Assembly (NCBI GenBank): GCA_041736705.1
Contig: JBGSTC010000015.1
Span: 1-36,836 of the forward strand
DNA from: GWE2-51-13 sp041736705
Lineage (GTDB): Bacteria > Bacillota_I > Bacilli_A > Erysipelotrichales > Erysipelotrichaceae
DNA: 36,836 nucleotides
Direction of reading: 5' to 3'
Part shown: in pieces, positions 7,508 to 16,041 of the stretch
Layout: each line of letters starts with the position of its first letter
Position numbering within the stretch: the stretch's first letter is position 1
The notes under the pieces: generated by a model
Seen by the model: only the letters and a program-made list of their open reading frames with translations
The model's database searches: none
What the model was told of the DNA's origin: nothing
Made by a program: the position numbers and the translations under genes

Positions 7508-8323
7508 CTAGAGATGATGGCGGGTGATGAAACCTAGAATACAGGTGTTCACGGTCTGCGCTTGTTCGAAGATCGCCACATGGCCGCAGTCGGGGAGTTC
7601 GATCCATTGCGAATCCTTGATCTTCTCATGGAGGATCCGTGAGAATTTCGCAGGTTTCAGAAAATCCTCTTTCCCGTTGAGGATCAAAACGGGACAGGTG
7701 ATCCGATCAAGCTCGTCGCTCATCGTCACATCCTGCAGGAAGGTATCGTAAAGATAGGTTTGCCCGATGAAATATTCTTCCGGGTACGCCTTCATTTGAG
7801 TCGCTCGTTTTTGAAGCATTTCCTTGTTTTCGCGGATGAATCTCTCCCCGTAGATCGTCGGAAGCATCCCGTTGAAGAAGGCTTCCCCGTCCAGGTTATC
7901 GCAGAGATTGCGCCACGAGAGGACGAAACTCTCCAACAGCGGATCCAGTTCGCTGACCGAATCGATGACGGTCAAGCTTTGGACGAAAACCGGGAAATCG
8001 ATGGCCATGCGCAGTCCGACTTCACCGCCGTAACTTGTACCGACGATGTGGGCTTTCTCGATCCCGACTTCCTGCATCAGTTCAACCGTTTCGAAAGCAT
8101 GCTGGTGGAAGGAATAGGGGCCGACCGGTTTATCCGACTTCAGTTGTCCCTTGAAATCATGGAGCAGGATCTTATACCCCAGTTTCTTGAACAGTTCGAC
8201 CTGATAGACCCAACTGGTGGTCGATGCCATGACACCGTTAAGAAAGACGATGGCTTCCTTTGACTTAAGATCGCCCGTCACTTCGTAATACAACTCCACG
8301 CCGTTGATGGTGAACGTACTCAT
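7508..8323 (-). CDS. Alpha/beta-hydrolase fold enzyme
   Basis: A 271-residue cytoplasmic hydrolase with a complete triad: nucleophile S97 in GTSYGG, acid D220 in NGKEDFLKP, and H248 in CGHVAIFE. FLNGVMAS (27-34) provides the oxyanion region. The general class is esterase/lipase/C-C hydrolase of the MhpC type; the substrate is not evident. A GGAGGG ribosome binding site precedes the ATG. It follows the aldo/keto reductase by 19 bases and overlaps the leader of the small membrane gene, forming one minus-strand operon. Confidence 0.85.
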   Translation of the reverse strand: MSTFTINGVELYYEVTGDLKSKEAIVFLNGVMASTTSWVYQVELFKKLGYKILLHDFKGQLKSDKPVGPYSFHQHAFETVELMQEVGIEKAHIVGTSYGGEVGLRMAIDFPVFVQSLTVIDSVSELDPLLESFVLSWRNLCDNLDGEAFFNGMLPTIYGERFIRENKEMLQKRATQMKAYPEEYFIGQTYLYDTFLQDVTMSDELDRITCPVLILNGKEDFLKPAKFSRILHEKIKDSQWIELPDCGHVAIFEQAQTVNTCILGFITRHHL

Positions 8324-8342
8324 GGGACCCTCCGATCGCGCC

Positions 8343-9239
8343 TTAGCGCAAATGTTGTTGGCCGGAAGCGATATAGATTTCGTACCATTCTTCGTGACTT
8401 AATTTTACATCGAACGCGTTGCAAGCGGCACTCAGACGCTCCAGGGAGCTGCTTCCGCTGATCGGCATCATCTTGACCGGATGATACAGAAGCCAGGCAT
8501 AGGCGATGGTTTCCGGTGTCGAACGATGGCGGTCGGCGATCTCTTCGAGTTTGCGTCTCACCTTGACATACATCGGATCATTGGAGGTAAACAACAATCC
8601 GCCCGCCAACGGCGACCAGATCATCGGATGGACATGATGTTTCTGAAGGACATCCATCAGTCCGCTGTCGAAGTGTTCGAAACATACCGGGGAAACTTCG
8701 ATCTGGTTGGTGGCCAATCGGTCGCCCGTGGCTTTCTGCAGGGCTTCGAATTTGAAGGGATCGAAGTTGCTGACCCCGTAAGCCTTGATCAACCCCGCTT
8801 CTTTCAGATCATGCAACGCCCGTGCGACTTCGTCATGGTCGATGAGCGGGTCTTCCCGATGGATCAAGAAAAGGTCGAGATAACCGCAGTTCATCTTCGC
8901 GATGCTTTCTTTACAGGACGCCACGATCTTCTCATAGCGCGTATCGTAATGTCCGATCTTGTAGGAACGGACGGGTGATTTCATGTTGATGCCGGTCTTG
9001 GTGACCAACTGGATCTTTTGACGTAGACTAGGATCCCAAAGCAAGGCTTTACCGATTTCTTCTTCGACGCCGTAATCACCGTAGATTTCAGCGGTGTCGA
9101 ACGTGGTCACGCCCAACTCGATGCAGCGATGCATGAAATTGACCGTGTTGATGGTTTCGAAATTCCAATTCTTCAGACGCCAAAGTCCCTGAATGATGCG
9201 GGATAGTTCCACATCCTGTGTGATCTTGATCGTTTCCAT
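8343..9239 (-). CDS. Aldo/keto reductase (YdhF-like)
   Basis: A 298-residue NAD(P)H-dependent oxidoreductase with the AKR tetrad: D48 and Y53 (FDTAEIYGD), K81 (VTKTG) and H127 (FLIHRED). YGVSNFDPF and WSPLAGGLLF are the usual NADP-side motifs, and the C-terminal helix carries SGSSSLERL for cofactor phosphate binding. Length is normal. It closely resembles E. coli YdhF-type reductases acting on small carbonyl compounds. First gene of the operon AKR, hydrolase, two small membrane proteins; the GAGGG site precedes the ATG by 8 bases. Confidence 0.87.
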   Translation of the reverse strand: METIKITQDVELSRIIQGLWRLKNWNFETINTVNFMHRCIELGVTTFDTAEIYGDYGVEEEIGKALLWDPSLRQKIQLVTKTGINMKSPVRSYKIGHYDTRYEKIVASCKESIAKMNCGYLDLFLIHREDPLIDHDEVARALHDLKEAGLIKAYGVSNFDPFKFEALQKATGDRLATNQIEVSPVCFEHFDSGLMDVLQKHHVHPMIWSPLAGGLLFTSNDPMYVKVRRKLEEIADRHRSTPETIAYAWLLYHPVKMMPISGSSSLERLSAACNAFDVKLSHEEWYEIYIASGQQHLR

Positions 9240-9259
9240 CGTTGTTACCCTCTAGGTTT

Positions 9260-9287
9260 AGTTTAGCATACTCCTTTGTTTTCGCAA
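9260..9287 (-). promoter_or_regulatory. Promoter of the aldo/keto reductase operon
   Basis: On the minus strand TTGCGA (9287-9282), 16 bases, then TAAACT (9265-9260) with TG one base before it (extended -10). It lies about 20 bases upstream of the start codon. Confidence 0.5.
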
Positions 9288-9348
9288 ATGAAGGTGTTCT
9301 TTTCCACGTTCGATTTCTCTTGGATTTCACAATTCACCCCAAACGATA

Positions 9349-9371
9349 GAAAACCCCGTTGGAAAACGGGG
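9349..9371 (-). terminator. Terminator of the first sulfatase operon
   Basis: Minus-strand hairpin CCCCGTT / AACGGGG with a TTCC loop, followed by TTTTC, starting 6 bases after the sulfatase stop codon. Confidence 0.8.
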
Positions 9372-9377
9372 CGGATT

Positions 9378-10850
9378 CTATCTTTGATCGCGTTTCATCG
9401 GTACATAATCACCGGTTTCGATCATGAATTTCAGCAGTCTTTCTCTCAACTTCAGGACTTCCCCTTGATATTCAGGGGCGTCGATCCGGTTTTCAAGTTC
9501 GAGTGGATCCACATCCAAGTCGTACAATTCATGTTTTTCATAGAGACGGTAGGTGTATTTGAGGTTTTCCATCCGGATCATGACGGCTTTGGTATGTTCG
9601 GGACCTTCGCTATACTGGGTCGATAAGCGCAGCCAGTACGGGGAACTCTCCCCATGGCCCAATTCCATCGCTTGTTTCTCGCCATGGATCCGTCCGCCTT
9701 CGCAGATGACGGCGTCCTTATGGAAAGGATTCCCGCCGATGGCATCACGCAACGATTTCCCGAATTGGGTGTACGGAAGGTCGATGCCCGCCATGTCGGC
9801 GATCGTCGCACTCAGGTCGTTCAATTCGACCAAGGCTTTGGACACCCCGGGTTTCACATCGACGGATTTCGCAGGTTTGACGATCAACGGGACGTTGCTG
9901 ACGGGATTCTCGAACAAGTTCTGTGCTTTCTCCGCAACGCCGTAATCGGTGGTGAAATCCCCATGGTCGCTGAAGACGAAGATCGAACTGTCGTCGTAGA
10001 ATCCGGTCTGCTTCAGTTTGTTGGTCAACAGACCGAACTGGTGGTCGAAGCGGGAAACCATCGCAAGGTAGGTGGCACGCAGTTCGTCGAAACGGGACTC
10101 ATCCCACGCCGATAACTGTTGTTTCCTACCGATCTCCTTCAGCATGCTTGCCTTATCCTTCAGCGTAATCGCTTCGGGACGCCGCTTGGGCAACTTCGAT
10201 CGGTCGATGCTGGAGTACCACGGATCCTCGCAGGCATAGGGAGGATGCGGAAACGTGATGGTGACATAGAGGAAGAAGGGACGATCGTCGCCTTTCTCCG
10301 CTTTGCGCTCCAGATAATCCATCGCACTCTTCAAACAATTCCAATCCAAATCGATGAACGGATCGTTGCGCTCCCCTTTTCCGACATAGAACGAATAGAG
10401 GTCGGAAGGTTGATTCACTTCGCTCTGATGTCCCATCCCTCTGAATTTCGCATCGGGATTAGGGATCACTTTATTGTGGAAGTCGATTCCATCGTAGTAT
10501 TCATCGCAATAGGGTTCTTTGGATCTTGGTGCCGGGATGATGTCGTTGCGACCGACCCAGATCACTTCATATCCGGCTTCTTTCATGACACGCAGAATGT
10601 TCGGCTCGTCTTCGCGCTGCAGGAAATGCATGGTCCGATGTCCCGTGGTATGAGGATATAATCCCGTCAGGAAACTGCATCGTGAAGGGACGCATACCGG
10701 GTTTTGGCAATAGGCGTTCTGGAACGACACGCCTTCATGCAATGCGATGTGGTCGAGATTGGGCGTGATCGACGCAGGGTTCCCCAGATGGGCCAGGGAG
10801 TCGCTGCGCATTTGATCCGCGACGAAGTAAACGATGTTTGGTTGTTTCAT
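9378..10850 (-). CDS. Cys-type sulfatase, cytoplasmic
   Basis: A 490-residue type I sulfatase of the alkaline-phosphatase superfamily. D12-Q13 begins the metal site, C53 in CVPSRCSFLTG is the residue converted to formylglycine, and FVFSDHGD supplies further metal ligands. Because the site is Cys in the C-x-P-S-R context, the anaerobic maturase encoded at 13401-14492 could activate it. There is no signal peptide: the N-terminus is already the first core strand (MKQPNIVYFVADQM), so it acts in the cytoplasm. The start follows GGAGA at 4 bases; an ATG six codons upstream has no site. It lies 26 bases after a PTS EIIC gene, implying its substrate arrives by PTS and is probably phosphorylated. Confidence 0.88.
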   Translation of the reverse strand: MKQPNIVYFVADQMRSDSLAHLGNPASITPNLDHIALHEGVSFQNAYCQNPVCVPSRCSFLTGLYPHTTGHRTMHFLQREDEPNILRVMKEAGYEVIWVGRNDIIPAPRSKEPYCDEYYDGIDFHNKVIPNPDAKFRGMGHQSEVNQPSDLYSFYVGKGERNDPFIDLDWNCLKSAMDYLERKAEKGDDRPFFLYVTITFPHPPYACEDPWYSSIDRSKLPKRRPEAITLKDKASMLKEIGRKQQLSAWDESRFDELRATYLAMVSRFDHQFGLLTNKLKQTGFYDDSSIFVFSDHGDFTTDYGVAEKAQNLFENPVSNVPLIVKPAKSVDVKPGVSKALVELNDLSATIADMAGIDLPYTQFGKSLRDAIGGNPFHKDAVICEGGRIHGEKQAMELGHGESSPYWLRLSTQYSEGPEHTKAVMIRMENLKYTYRLYEKHELYDLDVDPLELENRIDAPEYQGEVLKLRERLLKFMIETGDYVPMKRDQR

Positions 10851-10876
10851 AGAATCTCCTTCATTCAACGTAATTA

Positions 10877-12181
10877 TTATACAGGTTTCTTTTCTTCTTC
10901 GACGGCCTTTTTGTCAAGAATGCTGATGAACGGATAATAGATGAGGAAGCCGAGGGCGATCAAGAGAACCTGCAATACCGCGACCGACCAGCCACCGGTG
11001 ATGAAGGCGGAGAAGATGACGGGAGTTCCGACAGGAATGTTGGTTCCGTTGAGTGCAGGGATGATTTTCGCGACCGTCAATCCGTAGGAAATCAGGAAGG
11101 TCGTCAGCGGCGTCACGATGAAGGGAATCAACAGGACTGGATTTAGGACGATTGGCAAGCCGAAGGTGATCGGTTCGTTGATCCCGGTCAAGCTGGCGGG
11201 TAAAGCCATGCGACCCAACGATTTGAACCGTGCGCTCTTGGAGAAGAAGGCAAGATAAATACATAAGCCCAAGGTACCGCCGCCACCGCCGATAGAAGCG
11301 AAGACGAGCCAGTTGGATTGCGTGATCAGATGCGGCATGGCCGCCCCTGTCGAGAGCGCATTGAGGTTTTCCAGAGCCAACGGGGTGTAAATCGCGTTCA
11401 AGAACGGCATGACGACTTGTCCGCCATGGATCCCGAAGAACCAGAAGGACGATACCAGGAAAATGAACAACATGAAGGTCAGAGGACTGGCACCTAGACC
11501 GGTTAGGGGTTGTTGGAGGAAGGTGTAGATGAATTGATTGAAGTTCGCGTAGGTTGTCAAACTAAATCCATAACGGACCAAACTGAAGAGAATCGCGATG
11601 ATGAATCCGGGGATCAACGAAGAGAAGGCATGGGAGATCTGCGGGGGGACGCCGTCGGGGAGTTTGATGACCCAACCGCGCTTAAGAGTGAAGATATAGA
11701 CGGTTGGGACAAGAAGCCCGACGATGATGGCGGTAAACAGTCCGGACGCTCCCAGGAAGCGTGTGTTCAGCGCCGCGGCGATGTTGACGACTTCCTTGCT
11801 TTCGGCAGCGACACCGCTGACACCAAGGGGAATCATCAGGAAGAAAACCAACAACGAGAACATCCCGGCGGCTGTTGCGTCGTCGGCATATCCGTTTTGT
11901 TCCATGAAGTTCTTGCCAACCAGGAAAACCAGATAGACCGCCAACATGTTTGTGGTGATCGACGGTACGAACCCGATGATGGCGTTGAGTTTCGTCGCTT
12001 TGAGGAATTCTTGATAGACAGGGATCTGAAGGGTCTGCAGAAGCAGGAAAATCGCACCCATGATTGAAATCGGCAACAAGATCGAGAACCCGCGACTGAT
12101 TGATTGTAGATATCGGTTGCCTGAAACCTTCGATGCGATCGGCATTAAATACTTTTCTAGAAATGCTTGTAGTTTCTCCAT
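10877..12181 (-). CDS. PTS EIIC, cellobiose/lactose family (CelB-like)
   Basis: A 434-residue membrane permease of the Lac/cellobiose PTS class. Typical features include SISRGFSILLPI near residue 28, FGIHGGQ in the centre, the glycine-rich GGGGGTLGL loop, and INEPITFGLPIVLNP. About ten membrane segments are visible. It transports and phosphorylates a beta-glycoside or related sugar together with soluble EIIA and EIIB, neither of which is encoded nearby. AGGAG lies 6 bases before the ATG. It is the first gene of an operon with the Cys-type sulfatase, under a promoter with a cre site, and is divergent from an RpiR regulator. Confidence 0.9.
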   Translation of the reverse strand: MEKLQAFLEKYLMPIASKVSGNRYLQSISRGFSILLPISIMGAIFLLLQTLQIPVYQEFLKATKLNAIIGFVPSITTNMLAVYLVFLVGKNFMEQNGYADDATAAGMFSLLVFFLMIPLGVSGVAAESKEVVNIAAALNTRFLGASGLFTAIIVGLLVPTVYIFTLKRGWVIKLPDGVPPQISHAFSSLIPGFIIAILFSLVRYGFSLTTYANFNQFIYTFLQQPLTGLGASPLTFMLFIFLVSSFWFFGIHGGQVVMPFLNAIYTPLALENLNALSTGAAMPHLITQSNWLVFASIGGGGGTLGLCIYLAFFSKSARFKSLGRMALPASLTGINEPITFGLPIVLNPVLLIPFIVTPLTTFLISYGLTVAKIIPALNGTNIPVGTPVIFSAFITGGWSVAVLQVLLIALGFLIYYPFISILDKKAVEEEKKPV

Positions 12182-12218
12182 TTTTTCTCCTTTTGAACAG
12201 TGAAGTGAGGGATGTAGT

Positions 12219-12232
12219 TGGTACCGTTTACA
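12219..12232 (-). promoter_or_regulatory. Catabolite-responsive element (cre)
   Basis: Minus strand TGTAAACGGTACCA fits the CcpA cre pattern TGNAANCGNNNNCA exactly. It covers roughly +6 to +20 of the predicted EIIC transcript, the position expected for glucose repression of a sugar operon. Confidence 0.6.
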
Positions 12233-12243
12233 TGCCTACTTCT

Positions 12244-12272
12244 CTTATACTCCTCTACGAAAACAAAGTCAA
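12244..12272 (-). promoter_or_regulatory. Promoter of the first PTS-sulfatase operon
   Basis: On the minus strand TTGACT (12272-12267), 17 bases, TATAAG (12249-12244). The cre site follows within 12 bases and RpiR-like operators lie just upstream. Confidence 0.65.
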
Positions 12273-12279
12273 TGATTTA

Positions 12280-12310
12280 TTGAAATATATTCCATATATA
12301 TTTGTATAAT
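12280..12310 (+). promoter_or_regulatory. Possible promoter of the rpiR-type regulator gene
   Basis: TTGAAA (12280-12285) and TATAAT (12305-12310) are 19 bases apart, slightly wide. Both elements overlap the two candidate operators, which would give autoregulation. Confidence 0.4.
12281..12294. promoter_or_regulatory. Candidate RpiR operator 1
   Basis: TGAAATATATTCCA is nearly a perfect 6-2-6 palindrome (TGAAAT / ATTCCA). It has the same core as the perfect palindrome in front of the second PTS-sulfatase operon (26437-26452) and as the neighbouring site at 12310. Confidence 0.5.
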
Positions 12311-12323
12311 GAAATAACTTCCA
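12310..12323. promoter_or_regulatory. Candidate RpiR operator 2
   Basis: TGAAATAACTTCCA, a direct repeat of the site at 12281 with 12 of 14 positions identical, 29 bases further on. It lies just after the -10 of the regulator gene. Confidence 0.45.
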
Positions 12324-12376
12324 TTATAGGTGACTTGCTTAAGAAATGTGATATACTACAGGAAAGAGGGAAACGT

Positions 12377-13141
12377 ATGAATCCGATCGAAGCCATTACC
12401 CAAAATTTATCGAAACTAACGAAAAAGGAACAGGCGATCGCCGAATACATTTTAAGCGACCCGATCCGACCGGTCCAACTTTCCGCCGAGGAAATCGTAA
12501 ACAAAGTCGGGACGTCGAAAGCCGCTTTCATACGATTTTGTCAGAAAATCGGCTATAACGGTTACTCCGAGTTCCGTTTCGCCATGTCCCGTTATGTCGT
12601 TTCCAACGTTCCCGACGACAATGCGGACGATGCGATCAAATCAATCATCGACCGGTACGTCAATTTCATCGCGATGATCCCATCCATGGTGAAGTTGGAG
12701 GATGTGAAGGAAGTCGCAACGATGATCTTGAGCGCAAAACGGGTTAAGATCCTTGGATATAACCGTACGGCGCTAAGCGCCCGTCAACTCCGCTTACGGA
12801 TGTCGAAACTGGGTATCGATGCGGAAATCATCGACGACCAGGTACAGATGCGGGATGTCGCCGCCTATCTGACGAAGGATGACCTGTGTGTCATCTTCTC
12901 CATCAAATCAAACAATACTTCTTATGGCGGTCATGTCCGACAGATGGCGCAAAACTCGGTGCCCATCCTCTTGATCACGATGACCCCGAACAATAAATTG
13001 GTGGACGATGTTAAAAAGATGGTCACCCTCCCCTATATTTCTCGGGCAAGTTCTACCACCTTCTTGGACGATCAAGCCATCTTCTTCGTCTTCATCGAAC
13101 TGATTTTAAATGAATTGGCAAAAGGATGCGAAATAAACTAA
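12377..13141 (+). CDS. RpiR/MurR-family transcriptional regulator
   Basis: A 254-residue regulator with an N-terminal winged helix-turn-helix (about residues 10-75: LTKKEQAIAEYILSDP, then LSAEEIVNKVGTSKAAFIRFCQKIGYNGYSEFR) and a C-terminal SIS sugar-phosphate binding domain (about 110-250). Such proteins sense phosphosugars. AGAGGG lies 6 bases before the ATG at 12377; an upstream in-frame ATG at 12302 overlaps the promoter and is rejected. It is divergent from the EIIC-sulfatase operon, so it very likely controls that operon; two palindromic sites lie between the genes. Confidence 0.88.
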   Translation: MNPIEAITQNLSKLTKKEQAIAEYILSDPIRPVQLSAEEIVNKVGTSKAAFIRFCQKIGYNGYSEFRFAMSRYVVSNVPDDNADDAIKSIIDRYVNFIAMIPSMVKLEDVKEVATMILSAKRVKILGYNRTALSARQLRLRMSKLGIDAEIIDDQVQMRDVAAYLTKDDLCVIFSIKSNNTSYGGHVRQMAQNSVPILLITMTPNNKLVDDVKKMVTLPYISRASSTTFLDDQAIFFVFIELILNELAKGCEIN

Positions 13142-13164
13142 AAAGACGTCGAACGTCTTTTTTT
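13142..13164 (+). terminator. Terminator of the rpiR-type gene
   Basis: AAAGACGT and ACGTCTTT pair around a CGA loop and are followed by a run of T. The hairpin overlaps the stop region of the convergent 49-residue gene and may serve both strands. Confidence 0.8.
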
Positions 13165-13312
13165 ATCCAAAGAAAGTCATGATAAGATAAACCGACACCG
13201 CAATCAGAATCAACCCCAAACCGATGCGATAACTTTTCAGGTCCGAGTAGATCCCCCGGTTGAAGGCATCCGCTTTTTTCTTGAAGTCGCTGATTTCTTG
13301 CTTCGTCGCCAT
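13163..13312 (-). CDS. 49-residue single-helix membrane protein
   Basis: A short gene that falls below usual size cut-offs. It encodes MATKQEISDFKKKADAFN, a polar stretch up to about residue 30, then one strongly hydrophobic helix GLGLILIAVSVYLIMTFFG to the end. GGAGGGG stands 5 bases before the ATG, and the frame ends in TAA exactly inside the shared terminator. The clean site, amphipathic N-terminus and tail anchor make it a credible real protein. Function unknown; it lies between the first PTS-sulfatase regulator and the sulfatase-maturase gene. Confidence 0.7.
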   Translation of the reverse strand: MATKQEISDFKKKADAFNRGIYSDLKSYRIGLGLILIAVSVYLIMTFFG

Positions 13313-13400
13313 GATTCCCCTCCAAAAGTGATGTGCTTTGTATCTATCATACTAAACTCTTTTCTTAATGAGTTCAACACACGATAAGAGACGAACTTTG

Positions 13401-14492
13401 CTAGAGTTTACGATCCACGATCTTACGCATCCTAGGATAGGCATAATGCAGGAAATCCTGATAGCCGCAGTATCCATCATCGAAGTACGTGATGTTCAAG
13501 CGTTTGCAGTTCCCGTTGCAGATCTTGTTGAACGCACAGTCTTTGCATAAAGGACTCATGCGTTTGGGTTCGCGCAAGAACGAATCCAGGATCTCGTTCT
13601 TGATGATTTGAGGCAAGCTGTTCTCATTGACGTTGCCGATTTTATAGCGGTCAAGGACGTAGAAGTCGCAGGGATAGACGGTACCGTCCCCTTCGACGAC
13701 GAACTGGGGCGAACAGAACCCCAACATCCCGCATTGTTGCGGCGCGATCCCCGCGAACATGGGGATGACGTTATCAAAGAGCGTTACGCTCATATAGTTC
13801 CCTTGGATATAGTCTTCATACCATAGATCGAAGAACGTCTTGTAGAACGTCGCGAAAGCCGTGGGGGTAAGGGAGTAGGGATCCTCGTTCTCATCCAGAC
13901 CCGGCAGACAAGGAATCAACTGGACATGGCTGAAGGATTGGGCGCGATAGAATTCATAGAGTTTCTTCGGTTGTTTCGCAAGCACACGGGTCAAAACGGT
14001 CAGAATGTTGAAATCGACCTTATGTTCGCGTAACCGCTTAATCGCTCTCATCACTTCGTCATAGGTCCCGGTCTTCTTCGCACTGACGCGGAAAAAATCG
14101 TGGTTGGCACGATATCCGTCCAATGAGATACCGACGAGGAATCCGTTCTCTTTGAGAAACTTACACCACGCGTCATCCAGATTGGATCCGTTGGTCTGCA
14201 GTGCGTAATGGATGGATTGATGCGGTAATTTAAGGGCGTTAACCGTCTGCGTGAAGATCTTGAAGTATCCCAGTCCGGCCAAGGTCGGTTCCCCGCCTTG
14301 AAAGGCGAAGGTAAGATCCGTGGCTTCCGGTGCTTCCACCGCGACTTTCACCAGATTACGTAGCGTGGTCTCATCCATGATCCCCGCGGATTTGACCTCG
14401 CGGTGTTCGCTGACGTCCGCGTAAAAACAATAGGTGCAACGATAGTTGCACAAGGACGACGCCGGTTTGATCAAGAAACTGTAGTTGCGCAT
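13401..14492 (-). CDS. Anaerobic sulfatase-maturating enzyme (anSME), radical SAM/SPASM
   Basis: A 363-residue radical SAM enzyme. C15, C19 and C22 (CNYRCTYC) bind the SAM 4Fe-4S cluster, FAFQGGEPTLAG is the SAM-binding GGEP region, and the C-terminal cysteines (CGMLGFCSP, VYPCDFYV, CKDCAFNKICNGNC, YCGY) form the SPASM domain with two auxiliary clusters. It matches anSME in size and layout, which oxidises the active-site Cys or Ser of sulfatases to formylglycine without oxygen. Both sulfatases in the window are Cys-type targets. GGAG lies 5 bases before the ATG. It is transcribed alone, so it can serve both loci. Confidence 0.9.
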   Translation of the reverse strand: MRNYSFLIKPASSLCNYRCTYCFYADVSEHREVKSAGIMDETTLRNLVKVAVEAPEATDLTFAFQGGEPTLAGLGYFKIFTQTVNALKLPHQSIHYALQTNGSNLDDAWCKFLKENGFLVGISLDGYRANHDFFRVSAKKTGTYDEVMRAIKRLREHKVDFNILTVLTRVLAKQPKKLYEFYRAQSFSHVQLIPCLPGLDENEDPYSLTPTAFATFYKTFFDLWYEDYIQGNYMSVTLFDNVIPMFAGIAPQQCGMLGFCSPQFVVEGDGTVYPCDFYVLDRYKIGNVNENSLPQIIKNEILDSFLREPKRMSPLCKDCAFNKICNGNCKRLNITYFDDGYCGYQDFLHYAYPRMRKIVDRKL

Positions 14493-14510
14493 AGGTTCTC
14501 CGTGTTTCCC

Positions 14511-14516
14511 ATTGTA
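14511..14516 (-). promoter_or_regulatory. Extended -10 promoter of the anSME gene
   Basis: Minus strand TGATACAAT (TG-n-TACAAT) about 18 bases before the start codon. I see no convincing -35. Confidence 0.4.
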
Positions 14517-14531
14517 TCACGAGCCAACACG

Positions 14532-14558
14532 AAAAAAAACCTCATTCAATGAACGAGG
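14532..14558 (-). terminator. Terminator overlapping the 3' end of the 14542-15123 gene
   Basis: Minus-strand CCTCGTTC / GAATGAGG with an ATT loop and eight T. The hairpin includes the last codons and the TGA stop of the membrane protein gene. Confidence 0.75.
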
Positions 14559-15123
14559 CGGGGTCGATGTCGTTGGGGTCGATCTTGAATTCAAGAGGAA
14601 TCTTGCTGAAACGGGACAATCTGACTAAGAAAACGATGTGAAGGATCAAATTCGCGATGATGAAAACAAACGAAAGGGTCGGGAAGATCAGAAGACCGAT
14701 TCCGATGATGACGCGGAAAATCACATAGAACGGAAACAAGTCCGTGAATTGCGTACCATAATCGTCGTTGCCCGCGGCTGCCGCGACATCGCGGAGTCCG
14801 TAAAACATGAGATACATCATCCAAAGGTAAATGCCGTCGGAGATAAGAATCAAGAGGATGCTGACGGGGTCGAGTTGATTGGCGATCGGAATCCCCATCA
14901 AAGAAAGAACGAAGGTGATCAGTGAAAAGATCGACAAAGCGATCAAAGGAAAATCGATCTTCTTGAAGTGCTTGGAAATCGGCTTTAGTTTCGCTACCGC
15001 GAAAAAGATCATCAGGTATCCGACAAACGGAGGCAGGATGACGACTTTCGCCAAGCCGACGCCGAAGTTGATGGTAAAGAAAAGTAGGATGAATCCCCAG
15101 AAAATGTCGCGTAATGGTTTCAT
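14542..15123 (-). CDS. Uncharacterised polytopic membrane protein
   Basis: A 193-residue hydrophobic protein with five to six membrane segments (for example residues 9-25, 30-44, 59-76, 88-110, 130-170). A basic loop KLKPISKHFKKID follows the second helix, and the C-terminus is acidic. No catalytic motif is recognisable. It starts 16 bases after the HAD phosphatase stop with GGGGGAGCC upstream, so it is the second gene of that unit. I cannot assign a family. Confidence 0.75.
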   Translation of the reverse strand: MKPLRDIFWGFILLFFTINFGVGLAKVVILPPFVGYLMIFFAVAKLKPISKHFKKIDFPLIALSIFSLITFVLSLMGIPIANQLDPVSILLILISDGIYLWMMYLMFYGLRDVAAAAGNDDYGTQFTDLFPFYVIFRVIIGIGLLIFPTLSFVFIIANLILHIVFLVRLSRFSKIPLEFKIDPNDIDPASFIE

Positions 15124-15139
15124 GGCTCCCCCTGTTTTA

Positions 15140-15961
15140 CTAAATCAATCCGAAATGATGCATCGCATGCGCGATGCCGTCGTTGTCGACGGATTCGGTG
15201 ATGTAGTCCGCGATCGCTTTGACTTTCTCGTCCGCATTCCCCATCGCGATCCCCAACCCGCATTCCTTGATCATTTCGTAATCGTTCATACTGTCCCCCA
15301 TCGCGATGCAATCTTTCAAATCGCCGCCGAGGTGCTTCATCATGTGTTTGATCCCGCTGGCTTTATTGATGCCCTCTCCGACGATCTCGCAGGACGAGGT
15401 GGTCGGATAAAGGATGAGGTGATAATTGGCGTTGAAGGTATCCTTGATCAACTCAAGGTCCTCGTCGCTTTTCGCAAAGATCGAAATCTTATTGATCTCT
15501 TCCGTCATGTCGGGGTAGGAAACCACGGAAAGGATCCTCTCATCCGCGAGTTTATGCAGACTAAGATACGGCGTATCCGAAATCTGCAGGATCCAACGGT
15601 CGCGGAAGAATTTCAATGCCGACTCGTCATGGAAGGCATAATTGGGTCCTTCCAGGATAAACGAGATGTTGTAGGCGCGGAAGAACTCGATCATTTTCTC
15701 GACTTCTTCCCTTGGGATGATGTGCATGAACAGATCCTGCTCTTCATAGGTGACATGCGCACCCGCCCCGTAGATGAAACCATCGAACGGGAGTTTGCGG
15801 ATATAGTCGTCCACATAGGATTTCGAACGTCCGGTACAGACGAAGACTTTGTGTCCGTTTTTACGTAATTGGACCAAGGTGTCCAAGGATCCTTTCGAGA
15901 TGCCGTACGTGTGGCTCAGCAAGGTTCCGTCAATGTCTAGAAAAATGTATTTTGTACTCAT
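15140..15961 (-). CDS. HAD-superfamily hydrolase, Cof type
   Basis: A 273-residue phosphatase of the Cof/YidA class. Motif I FLDIDGTLL (D9, D11), motif II VCTGRS, motif III lysine in NKASGIKHM, and motif IV GDSMNDYEM are all present, with the C2 cap in the middle. Such enzymes dephosphorylate sugar phosphates or cofactors; the substrate is not predictable. The start at 15961 follows GGAGGG at 4 bases. An ATG four codons earlier sits almost on the -10 sequence TATAAT (15983-15978), so the transcript probably begins with a very short leader. The unknown membrane protein gene follows. Confidence 0.85.
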   Translation of the reverse strand: MSTKYIFLDIDGTLLSHTYGISKGSLDTLVQLRKNGHKVFVCTGRSKSYVDDYIRKLPFDGFIYGAGAHVTYEEQDLFMHIIPREEVEKMIEFFRAYNISFILEGPNYAFHDESALKFFRDRWILQISDTPYLSLHKLADERILSVVSYPDMTEEINKISIFAKSDEDLELIKDTFNANYHLILYPTTSSCEIVGEGINKASGIKHMMKHLGGDLKDCIAMGDSMNDYEMIKECGLGIAMGNADEKVKAIADYITESVDNDGIAHAMHHFGLI

Positions 15962-16041
15962 AAAGCCCTCCATTGGTATTATACGCCGAATTACGGCGTG
16001 TTTTTCGATTTGAATGCAAGAATCGGTTAAGGTTTGGTGAA

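Noticed and set aside
14879..15868. A 329-codon frame opposite the membrane protein and HAD phosphatase genes
   Set aside because: It crosses two genuine genes and the gap between them, has no site and no recognisable motif.
15962..15995. Hairpin ACGCCG-AATTA-CGGCGT upstream of the HAD gene as a terminator of the ThrE genes
   Set aside because: On the minus strand it is followed by ATAATACC rather than a U-tract and it overlaps the probable -10 box; an operator or chance palindrome is as likely.
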